From Anthoceros angustus (Eukaryota; Streptophyta; Anthocerotopsida; Anthocerotales; Anthocerotaceae), in NCBI GenBank assembly GCA_010909165.1, contig VJWM01000187.1:124001-188000 (forward strand): a DNA stretch of 64,000 bases, written 5' to 3'. Shown here one piece after another: positions 9,801-23,125 of this stretch. Position 1 is the stretch's first letter. Each line of letters opens with the position of its first letter. Below the pieces are notes generated by a model that saw nothing but the letters and a program-made list of their open reading frames with translations, was not told the DNA's origin and searched no databases. Both the position numbers and the translations under genes were made by a program.

Positions 9801-12800
9801 TAGTCCTTGGTTGCTGCTAGCAAGCACAAGGAAATCGTGGCAGGGTTACAGGAAGACGTCAGGGAAGCAGAGCAGGAAGTTATAAAGGTCTCGTCAAGGC
9901 TTGAAGGAACCAAAAATACAATTCTGAAGCATGAAGCAGCTAGAGACGGTAAGGGTTAGATCCATGGTGATGGCCATGACGTGCATTCAAAGCTCAGTCT
10001 TCCTAGGAATGTCATTAACGCTGCTCTGTTCATGATCAGCGAAGAAAAAATTTCTGTTCAATGGGCTGAAGAACTATCTTCAGTTAAACGTAGATGTTTC
10101 TGCGTTTCCACGGCAGTTAGAGGAGGCTGTGAAGACGAAGGAGAAACGTTTCAAGTGGGTAGAAACATACAAAAGAAATTTCACCCTGGTTCTTTTGATT
10201 CAAAACTGCCTGACAATAGTGCTCAGCACATCTTAATTCTGCCATATTCGGCAGTCCTTAGGATTTTAGAATGAGACTATCTGCAGTTTGCTCTCTAACA
10301 TGGAGAGCGATCGAGGGATCCTAATGCTTTAGTTCTGCAGGGACCGTGCTGCACTCGAGGGAATGAGGACGTTTTACGAGCCCTTCCAGACAACTGCAAG
10401 GAGCAATCATGTTTGTCCTTGTTGTGACAGGCCTTTCACTCCTGAAGAAGAAGACGTATTTGTTAACAAGGTGTGGGACTATCTTTCACAGATCAAGAAT
10501 CGGTTGCTGTTTGGTGAGTCTTGTTCTGACCTAAGCATTCCTCTACCAGCAACGAGACCTACAGTCACGCTCTGAGGATCATTTGAGAGAATACCAAGCA
10601 ATGTGCTTTGATGCCGAAGTAAAAGCCACGGAGTTGGAGAAGCTGCGGCCAGCCTATGAAGAGTACATGAGACTTTCTACAGAGATAATTGCAGCTCAGA
10701 AGATAGTGGAAGAGCTGTCTTCCGAGGTGGAAAAGCTGAAGGAGGTTCAGGATGATGTGAGTAAGCACAGTAGTAGTAGTAAACTATATTTCTTTCTTTA
10801 CATTTCGATTTCTGGCCTGCAAGCTTCACGTTGTTGAGCAACATGTATCAGGCATCCATGGATGTTTCTGATCGTGGAATTTGGTCTTGTCAGCAAATAG
10901 GTCTGTTAGCACAGGCAAATGTACAGCTGGAAATTACCGAGAGCCTTCTGGTGCCGTCAAATGACGTTGACAGACTTCAGAGAGAGATTCAATCTCTTAA
11001 GAAGCTAGTAGAGGACCAGGAACTGAGTCTTGAAGCCGTGTCTCAGAGCACTGACAGCCTGGATGAAATCAACGGCAAGCTCGCTTTTGTGACTGAGCGA
11101 TGGTGAGCTACGTCCATGTTTCTAACCACATGTTCCTCCGTTACAGTTTGTGCGGGGATGCAATGTCGTTTTAAGTGGCACTCCTCTTCACATGCTAAAT
11201 CCTGTCTGTACACCAGAAAAGTTGAAGTGATCTGTTTTGTTACCAGGGAGGAGGTGAGGAGGAATATGGAAAAGTTGCTGGATGAGCAACGACATGCTAA
11301 TGATGACTTGGCAGTAATCAAGAGTCGCTGGCAGCGCGCAAGAGAGAGGAAGCTTGAAATGGCTGGAAAACAGGAGACACTGAGTCAGAAGAAGAAAGAC
11401 TTCGAGCAGTTAAAAGAACTAGTTATGGTGGCTGACAACTGTATGGCGGTACGCTTGGGTTAGGCAAATCCGTAGCGCTGCTCTGAAGAGATTCTAGGCT
11501 TGTCAACCTTGTGGGCACCTCTGGGATTTTAGCTGGTCTGATAGTGCTTTCTGAACGTCCATGCTCCTCAGGCGTTGGAAAGTGAAAGGGAGCCATTAGC
11601 GAGAAGAATTCAGAGTTTAGAACGGGAGCTACAGGCCTGCAAACGCAAGGTTGCAGCAGAGGAGGAAGATCGCATGAAGGATATCCGAGTTTTTGAAAAG
11701 GGGGTGGACAAGTTACAAGCCTCGGCGATCAGTATCAAAAAGTAAGAATCAGCCCCTGTCATAAAACGATGGCCACCGTTTAGGACATCTATCTACCCTC
11801 CTCCTGTGCTTGTGACTAGAGGTGACAGATGTTCAATTCATCGTCATTGCATCTTTTTCTGCCAGGTACTATGATTCTGAAACGGAAGCTAAACTAATCG
11901 ACGTCAATGTTAAGCTCTCCGACATCAAGGCTAAGCAGAAGGCCCGTGAAAACGAGAGGGAAGAGCTTTCCACCGAACTCAATAAGAAGCGAGAAGTACT
12001 GGGCAATCAGGCTCAGATCAAAAGAAATATTGATGATAACATCAGTTACAGGCAAACTCTTCAATCAGAGAAGCAGGCGGGCGAGGAGATCTCTTCTCTG
12101 GAGAGAGACATGCTGCAGATTGGTGATCCACAAACTGTGGAAAACGATCTCAAGAAGCTGGCCGCAGAGGAGCAGTCTTTACTGTCAAACGTAAGGTTCC
12201 GGAAAACTACCTCTTTGTTTGAACTGTGGGTCAAAGATCTTTCCTGAGATTATTCCGTCTTGCAGCTTAACAGGAGCCGAGGCAGTGTGGCAGTCTTTGA
12301 AAGCAACATGGGGAAAAGCAAGGTGGAGCTCAAAGAAGCTAAATACAAAGACATTGACAAACGATATTGCAGCCAGCTCATACAGCTGAAGGTGCGTCTG
12401 TGTTGTCAGTGTTTGCTTTACGGTTTCTCAGGCCTCGCCTTGGGGCAGACCTGTAGTTCACCTGGTTTGCTGCTGGTGCCATAGACCACCGAGATGGCGA
12501 ACAAGGACCTGGACAAATATTACAACGCACTGGACAAGTAATCAAGTGTGACTGTCCTACGATGCTGTGAACTACTCCACTTCCCCTTTCACTCACCGGT
12601 GCTACGTTCCTTTGCAGGGCTTTGATGAGATTTCATGCTCTCAAAATGGAGGAGATCAACAAGATAATCAAAGAGCTCTGGCAGCAAACTTACCGAGGAC
12701 AAGACATAGACTACATCGAAATTCGCTCTGACGCAGAGAGTGTTGGAACCAGATCTTACAGTTACAGGGTCTGTGACTACAACCGTTGCAACATGCTTTC

Positions 12801-13501
12801 GGACCGCTCATGGATGAGTAACGTCTCAAGAATCTGTTTGTGCAGGTTATCATGCGCAGCGGGGACGCTGAACTGGAAATGCGGGGTCGATGCAGTGCTG
12901 GTCAGAAGGTCTGTCTCCAGCCAACCCATGCTGCACCCATCTGCCACAGGCGTGCTCTGAGTGATGCCATCAGCTGACGTACATGCTGGGCATTTCCACA
13001 GGTCCTGGCATCCCTCATCATCAGGCTAGCTCTGGCAGAAACATTCTGCCTCAACTGCGGAATCCTAGCTCTAGACGAGCCCACCACCAACCTCGACACC
13101 CCGAACGCCGAGAGCCTGGCATCTGCTCTGCTCAGGTAAAGGACAGTCAGACTATGTCACGTTCGTCCTTGCACCCATTAATCCCAGTTTCTGCAGAGCC
13201 GTTTCTCACACACCGCCGTGCCCATCAGGATAATCGAGGACAGAAAGGCCCAGGAAAACTTCCAGCTCATCGTCATCACCCACGACGAACGCTTCGCCCA
13301 ACTCATCGGACAGCGACAGCACGCGGAGCGGTACTACCGCATCACAAAAGACGACCAGTAAGTCCTCCATCCATCCATCCATCCATCCATCCATTTATCC
13401 ATCCACTCCCATGCCCAACTCTTTTCAACACTCTCACGCTTGCTTACTCGTGCCCGTGCAGCCAGCACAGCAGAGTCGAGGTGCAGGAAATCTTCGAGTA
13501 A
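6813..13501 (+). CDS. RAD50: DNA repair protein RAD50 (MRN complex ATPase)
   Basis: SMC-like ATPase of the MRE11-RAD50-NBS1 complex, which senses and tethers DNA double-strand breaks and maintains telomeres. I resolved 27 in-frame exons: 6813-6935, 7081-7167, 7254-7421, 7510-7685, 7862-7976, 8063-8291, 8384-8562, 8661-8831, 8928-9032, 9125-9232, 9344-9555, 9646-9738, 9821-9948, 10040-10154, 10341-10470, 10550-10756, 10894-11102, 11247-11448, 11572-11741, 11866-12190, 12266-12391, 12485-12537, 12618-12768, 12846-12908, 13002-13135, 13229-13357, 13462-13501. The product is 1315 residues, the usual plant length. Walker A GPNGAGKT is in exon 1, split from the rest by intron 1. The zinc hook CPCC lies in exon 15 between long coiled coils. 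The signature SAGQK is in exon 24 and Walker B ILALDEPT in exon 25; the H-loop VITHDERF is in exon 26. All introns are GT-AG, about 75-190 bases. Confidence 0.97.
13363..13396. repeat. CCAT tetranucleotide microsatellite in RAD50 intron 26
   Basis: About seven CCAT units lie just after the donor site of the last RAD50 intron. The repeat is intronic and does not change the protein. Confidence 0.85.
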
Positions 13502-14420
13502 CGCACAACGTGATCATCCCCTGGGCCCCTCGATGCCTGACACTCCTCCCTCTAAAAGCGTAGAAAACTATCCTCACCTGCTCCACCCAGGTCCGTTCAT
13601 CTTCCCTGTGCTCCATCTTCCCCCAGTCGGAGAGGAGTCAGAAACCTAACGTCCAGATCTTGCAGGTCGGAGGAGGACCTGAAGAAGGAAGCTCTGTCAC
13701 ATACCCTGGAGCAAAGAAATGCTACCGTTTGGTCATGTGTTGTCTCGTGACCTTACGTTTCATCTTCCTCTTCTGAACCCGAGGTACTAGAAACATCCAC
13801 ATTCCTGGCGTAGGGAGGTTAGGTGAACCAGATGGCAGGTCAGGTCTAGGGGCGTGGATTGTCCTGGTACCTGGACTCTCTCTGCTTTGTATCTACTCAC
13901 AATGTTTTTTCACTCCCGAGTTGAAACAGGAGATTTCAGTCGTTGATCTGGTCGATCCCGCCTCTAAATTGGTGCGTGCTGCGTCGTTATCGTTTGGGCT
14001 ACGCGTGGACGTATGTATGTACAAGCAATCAGATCCATGCAGGCAGAACAGAACCGGGAACAGAACGAGTGTCACTGCAACCCGCAGTTCTGACAATTGA
14101 TGTGTTCAGTTGTGTTGGGTTGTGTCGCCGCTCTCTCGCTTGGGATTAAAGGAAGCACAGGCGCCGCCAGCCTAGGCCTCACGTCTCTTGATGTGAGTCT
14201 TGAAGCATTTGATGCTAGTCTTGAATTCTTGCCCAGATTTCTGGGTCGGATTACCTGAAGCTGATGTATAGCTCTAGTACTGCCTCGAGAAGAGAAATGG
14301 AGAGCGTTTGCACTGTGGGTGCATTGTTGTGGTGGGATTTGCAGTTTTGACTGTGCTGGGAAGGTGAATTGGGCGATGGGATTGGCACACTAGCGGGTTG
14401 CTTGACTGTGCAGGGGGATC
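13502..14420. other. intergenic: RAD50 3' UTR and upstream region of orphan gene
   Basis: About 920 bp. No coding sequence recognised. An acceptor-like TGACTGTGCAG at about 14403-14413, eight bases before the next ATG, suggests the downstream gene has a 5' UTR intron. Confidence 0.5.
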
Positions 14421-15698
14421 ATGATGGAGAATGGAGCAGTGGATCTGGAGAACATGGTGAAGGTGAAGGTGGAAGATGGAGTGGCGGGTTTGTGGGGAGA
14501 GAAACTGCATATGGAAAGCAACAGCACCCAGGACTCCAAGGTGGCGACTACGGAGACTTCGTCGGATGAAGATGGAGGCGGGCATGTTCGGAAAGCGGAG
14601 AGGGGGGCGGTGGAGATTAAGGTGGAGTGTCTGCTGGAGGAGGAACGTGTGAAGGGGAATACTGAGAATGCTGATAATGCGCCCACTTATGAGGTCGACG
14701 GTGCTTGGAAGACTGACGAGCAGTTTTTGATGAAGCTCGGCTGCATTGATCCTACTCGACGGCGTCCGTTTCCCTTCATCGGGAAGAGGAAGACAAAGGT
14801 GGTGAGGCTGAGTGCGGAGTACAGGGTGACTGGGTTCTGCGATGGGAAGGGGGGGCTGCCCAGCATGGTTCAGATCAACGAGCAGACTGTGCTGTCTCTG
14901 GAGCCGGAGGTTGTGGGAAGAGTTCTGGGGATCTGTAGTGCAGGGAGACAGGTGCCGGTGACGGGGGATAGGCTGGGAGTGGAGAGCTACCTGACTGCGG
15001 GAAGTGTACGGGCTGGGTGTTGGAGCAGCAGGAAGGGTATGTTAGTGAGGAGCATTCTTCCACCGCTGAGGGAGTACATCGAGCTGCACAGGAAGCGGCT
15101 CTTCTTGGCAGGCCAGGCTTCGGTTGTGCCTGTCATCCATCTCTATGCCTTCGGCAAGAGCATGTTCCAGAAGAAGGGATTCGACTGGGCCAGGCACAGG
15201 GTGGAATATATCAAGACCAGGCTGACGAACGAGAGCTGGAGGCCCCTCACCGATTCCGCCAAGGACCTGCTGCTCACCTACATTACCGCCGCCCTGCCCT
15301 CCGTGGCTGCCATGGCGTCGGGCAAGGGACAAAGAGGGAGATCCAAAGGCCCTACGCACAAACCCGCCAAGGCCCGCACTCCGACTCCGGGGCAGGTGAT
15401 CAGGAGGTCCACCAGGCTCATCTGCGATGACTCCACGGCATGCCAAGAGCCTGAAGCCACCCCGAGCGCCAGGCCACTGAAACTGAAGGGATCCAAGAGG
15501 AAGCGTCAGGAGGAGCAGCAACAGCACCACGGGGAGCAGGAGGACCTCAAGAGAGAGTTGAAGGAAACTGCGAAAGCTCTGGACTCGGTGAGGAAGGAGC
15601 TGCGAGCAAAGGAGAAGGAGATGGACGAAACTGTTTCAGCGTTGTGGGAGATCATAGATGGCTACAGCAAGATTCGTGCGGCAGGAAAGCTGCTGTGA
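14421..15698 (+). CDS. uncharacterised nuclear-type protein, intronless
   Basis: An open frame of 425 residues whose function I do not recognise. It has three parts. Residues 1-95 are acidic and low in complexity. Residues about 96-300 look folded: a proline-rich RRRPFPFIGKRK stretch, a core with SVRAGCWSSRKGMLVRSI, and an aromatic/basic stretch near FGKSMFQKKGFDWARHRVEYIK. Residues 300-425 are basic, with a nuclear-localisation-like KGSKRKRQ and a C-terminal coiled coil (about 375-415). The folded part reminds me of domesticated plant transposon proteins, but that is a guess. ATG ATG begins the frame, and the upstream AG suggests a 5' UTR intron. GC content and codon use match the neighbouring genes, so it is probably a real gene. 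Confidence 0.7.
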   Translation: MMENGAVDLENMVKVKVEDGVAGLWGEKLHMESNSTQDSKVATTETSSDEDGGGHVRKAERGAVEIKVECLLEEERVKGNTENADNAPTYEVDGAWKTDEQFLMKLGCIDPTRRRPFPFIGKRKTKVVRLSAEYRVTGFCDGKGGLPSMVQINEQTVLSLEPEVVGRVLGICSAGRQVPVTGDRLGVESYLTAGSVRAGCWSSRKGMLVRSILPPLREYIELHRKRLFLAGQASVVPVIHLYAFGKSMFQKKGFDWARHRVEYIKTRLTNESWRPLTDSAKDLLLTYITAALPSVAAMASGKGQRGRSKGPTHKPAKARTPTPGQVIRRSTRLICDDSTACQEPEATPSARPLKLKGSKRKRQEEQQQHHGEQEDLKRELKETAKALDSVRKELRAKEKEMDETVSALWEIIDGYSKIRAAGKLL

Positions 15699-16138
15699 GC
15701 TTGCAATGCAAACGTCATTCCATTTCTGCTGGCCCGTCTCCACAACATTGATCCACCGCCGTCATCCATGGACGATGCCAGCCTAATGCTGGAAACGAAC
15801 ATTTTGTTAACTCCACATCGCACATTGTTAAAACGCTCGGGAATAGAGGCGAATATTCGGGATGTTCGAAGCACCGGCCATATGAGGGCCGCTTTTATGC
15901 GCGGCCATACAAGGCCCGCGAGGAAGGTGACAAGTGTGCATAATCCTATTCAGACCGGACGCCGGAGGAGCAAGGAGCGGCTGCTTTGTCTTCCAGGTTA
16001 GTAGAACTCTGTGTTCCTTGCTCAGCAATCTGTTGTGCTTTTGCAGTGGCATGCGTTTTTCCTCTCTTTTGAGGCTCGCTGAGGCGGAGGAACGTGCTTC
16101 TCGCGGTCTAGGCGTTGCCCACAGGACGCTCTTCGACA
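15699..16138. other. intergenic / PGM 5' UTR
   Basis: 440 bp. A candidate 50-base 5' UTR intron of PGM lies at about 15997-16046 (CCAG|GTTAGT to TTTTGCAG|TGG). Otherwise nothing recognised. Confidence 0.45.
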
Positions 16139-19592
<3,454 letters not shown>

Positions 19593-19935
19593 GCATCACG
19601 GATCACACTGCCACATTTTCCGTTTGAGACAAGTGGGCCATCGAGATTGACCCAGAACTGTAACAACTTTTTGATAGGTCGATGCTGTCATGTAGCATCC
19701 TCTGGTGCTGTTGAAACTTTGACGACACACTGAAATTCTGACCCCAAGTTTTAACGTTTGCGACATCGTACACTGATCTCGCTGAACTGCTTTTAAGGCA
19801 CTAGGTAACTGAAGCATGTGCATCTGATGTTGGTTCCTCTGATGTATTCTGATGTCTTCTGTAACACATTGCTGAGGATGTTCGGCTATTTCGGATGGGT
19901 AGATTGTTCACCAGGACTGGGAAACGTAGGAAAGT

Positions 19936-20425
19936 GACTGACCGTAGGAAGCCCACCTGGGTACCTTCTTACCCTTACGTCCTGGCGATGCAAGGGTAAG
20001 AACTTTTACACCCGCTACGACTATGAGACATGACTATGACGGTGGACTTCAAAGTATGATATACAAAGATGACTCTTTCAAGTCGGTAGTTGAAATGGTC
20101 ACTTTTACACCCATTGCTACTATGAGGTAAGAAGGTGTTCCTTCAAAGAGGTCCACCTTTGTTTCGGGTACTGGCGTCCTGGTAGGAAGCTCACCTAGCA
20201 GAAAGTGACTGACCTGGTAGGAAGCCCACCTAGCAGAAAGTGACCGTAGGAAGCCCGTCATCTGGTTCATGGCTTCCTACGAAGCTTGTCATCTGGTTCA
20301 TGGCTTCCTACGTGGTTCATGGCTTCCTACGAAGCCTGTCATCTGGTTCATGGCTTCCTACGGCATCTGGATCATGGACATAGTCCGTAAATGCTGGGCT
20401 TCCTACTGTCCCCACTTTCGTTTGG
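19936..20425. repeat. scrambled tandem fragments of PGM exon 14
   Basis: Starting 350 bp after the PGM stop, pieces of exon 14 and its donor intron recur. 20002-20027 and 20097-20150 copy 18716-18770 (CACTTTTACACC, CTATGAGGTAAGAAGGTG). 20376-20418 copies 18682-18722 (GGACATAGTCCGT, TGGGCTTCCTAC). Between them are tandem short repeats: three to four units of GTCATCTGGTTCATGGCTTCCTAC at 20254-20376, and several TAGGAAGCCCACCT-type units at 19936-20255. It has no coding capacity and is probably replication-slippage or transposon debris. Confidence 0.8.
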
Positions 20426-21774
20426 GGTCTCCTAATGATGTCATCCTTTTTTCCCCTATTTCTTGTATTGAATATAAATAAGTTGAATAGACTTTCTTTC
20501 CCCCCTATTTTTTGTATTGAATAAATAAATTGAATAAACTTTCATCAAACATGATTCGAAGCCTTGCCCTTTTTTGTTACCAAGGAAGACTTCCTTCTTT
20601 TATCTATCAGCCTCACTGGTTGTATACCCAAAATCATTGCCATAATAATAGCTATGAATTAATTTTGAATGTCTTATGCATTGAACTAACACTAAATCAT
20701 TGCGATAATGATAGCTGTGAATTGATTTTGAATACCTTGTGTTGAACTAGCTTGCCTCCTCCCTTGAACTTGGAGATGCACTAAATGATAACTCTAATGA
20801 ATTGCTTTATATTGTGAATTCAGAAAGAGACCGTGACGCATCCGCAATATATAGAGCGTGGAGTAGGAGTGAAGTCGTTCTCTAAATAACTATGCTTTTC
20901 GTATAATGGTAAGTACATTCCTTCACCTCCAACAACTATTTTCGATAATATGTTTCCAATCCTATGGATAAATGGTATGTTATTACCACATAATTTGTAT
21001 TCATCTGGTTTTTTTTATTTTATCAACTAATAGAATCAAATCTAACATTTATCCAAATGATAATTTGTTAGAATTTGGTGAAGAAACAACCAACCACGGA
21101 AAGTAAATTATAATAGTGGGATTACAAGGACACAGTTATGAAGCTTCAACTATATCAATAGTTTCTAATTTACTAGTTTGTTCTTCACCTATTATTATTT
21201 TTTGAAAATTTTAATTCAACTATTACTGCACAGTCTAATTGTTCTCCTTTCTATGATACCGCAGTATTGATTAAGTATCTCGTATCTTTGTTACCCACGG
21301 CACTAATTAAGTATATGGTAGCTTTGTTAGCTTTGACATATGACTCGCAGGGTACTAATTAAGTATCTAGTATCTTTGTTAGATCTGACATATGACTCGC
21401 AGCTTCATTCGTGATTGATCTTGCAATACCGGTTCTCGTCCTGATAATAAACTATCAACCAAACTCCATGTACGACAAGTGGATTGCATTCAATAATATC
21501 CAATGTTAATGTTAGTGGAGTATGCACAACACTAACATTCACTAAGTTCATCAGAACATAAGGTGTGGCGACGAAGCATATTAAGAGACTCCATAACGAT
21601 AAAATGATAATAGATACGAACGAATAGTAAAAGCTCGCCATTCGGACCATATGACTTATAGGAGTCAAAAAGTTTATGGTGGAGAAATAAAGATGAGATT
21701 AGAAAAGATGAACGTGGAAAGGAGGTGGAGAGACCAAAAGATTGTTTCTAGCTCTAGAGGGAGCTAGAGATGGC

Positions 21775-22320
21775 ACTCTTACTGGATAGTCTGCAAAACG
21801 ACTGTGTCCTATTTGTCCTACTGTTGCGTCTTAGCACTCTTACTGGATAGCGTCTTAGCACTCTTACTGGATAGTCTGCAGAACGACCATGTCCCGTTTG
21901 TCCTACTGTTGCGTCTTAGCAGTTGGTGCATTGTCTATTTTGGGTTTTGAAGGCACCTCTTTTCCTTGCTGTTGCGTCTTAGCAGTTGGTGCATTGTCTA
22001 TTTTGGGTTTTGAAGGCACCTCTTTTCCTTGTTAGCATCTCTGGTGTCAGCGGCCTACTCTCCGTATTGGGTTTTGAAGGCACCTCTTTTCCTTGTTAGC
22101 ATCTTTGGTGTCAGTGGCCTTTTCTCCATTGTGGGTATTAAAGGCACCTCTTTTCCTTGTTAGCATCTATGGTGTCATTGGCCTATTCTCCATTTTGAGT
22201 TTTGAAGGCAGCTTTTTTCCTTACTAGCACCTCTGGTGTCAGTGACCTATTCTCTTTGGATTTTGAAGGCACCTCTTTTCCTTGCTAGCACCTCTGGTAT
22301 CAGTGGCCTATTCCCTATTC
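21775..22320. repeat. minisatellite, about 60-65 bp units
   Basis: An array of about seven diverged units, each ending in GGGTTTTGAAGGCACCTCTT followed by TTCCTTG. The first units begin with CTGTTGCGTCTTAGCAG; later ones begin with TTAGCATCTCTGGTGTCAG. The 5' edge has two further short repeats around GCACTCTTACTGGATAG. Confidence 0.85.
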
Positions 22321-22612
22321 CCTGCACAGGGCGTGCTCTTTCTCCTTGCCCCTTGCTCTCTATTGTCTAGCTTGTGACCTCGCTTTAAGCTTAGTGTATA
22401 ATTTCCTGTGTAGATAAAGCGCTGGTGCTCTCTAAAAATAATACTAAAATTTAGGGTAGATAACAAATTTCTTTACTTATTAGCGATGGTCTTAAAGGAA
22501 ACTTAATGTGTACTAAGGATTCTAAATATTGAATTTAACCTCCACATTTCTAGAGAAAAGGGGTAGATAAAGTTTTGGCATTATGGCGAGCTTTTAAGAT
22601 GGCGAGATTTTA

Positions 22613-22651
22613 AGATGGCGAGCTTTTACGAATCGTAGAAGCTCGCCATCT
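22613..22651. repeat. perfect 13-bp-arm hairpin
   Basis: AGATGGCGAGCTT (22613-22625) and AAGCTCGCCATCT (22639-22651) are exact complements around a 13-base loop. The same core recurs at 22583-22596 (ATGGCGAGCTTTTA), and inverted at 21628-21641 (TAAAAGCTCGCCAT), which encloses the minisatellite. Confidence 0.75.
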
Positions 22652-23125
22652 TTCAACAAGTTTGTTATGTTATCAATGCAAATTGATGGATAGATCCCCA
22701 AGCCTACCAAAACCGCCACCCCGTGTCTACAGCAAGAGGGAATACTGAAAAACCTTTGAGCATTACGGAGGTACTACCCCATTCGCATATGCAGGTTTGG
22801 CATTATGGAGGTACTACCCCATTCGCATATGCAAAGAGGTTTGAGGAACCAAGGGACCACTTCAGATTCCTCATCTAAATACCGACCTACAAAATGTTCC
22901 ATCCTTACCCTCTTTTCTACATGTTACCTCATGGTGGGCCCTACTGCTTTTGGGAGACTGCAGGACTAAAACAGCCTTTGCGGCTAAAGCAACCACCGCC
23001 ACTATACCTCGACCGTAGGAGCAATGCCGTTGTAATTAAGTTGTTTTTCTCAAGATGAAGATGACGAAGAGTTTTGTGCGACAAAGAAGTTGTCAAGTCT
23101 GAAGAAGCTGCTGACCCTCTCCTCC

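Larger units (their letters stand above)
20450..23125. other. AT-rich repeat-laden intergenic region
   Basis: About 2.7 kb between the PGM debris and the SNU114 stop codon. No coding gene is supported. Tandem duplications lie at about 21264-21405 (near-70-bp units with CATATGACTCGCAG), 21775-22320 (listed separately) and 22761-22842 (45-bp unit with GGTACTACCCCATTCGC). The last 180 bp before 23126 are the SNU114 3' UTR. Confidence 0.6.

Noticed and set aside
15042-15530. 162-codon minus-strand frame opposite the orphan gene
   Set aside because: Antisense shadow; the + strand frame is much longer and gene-like.
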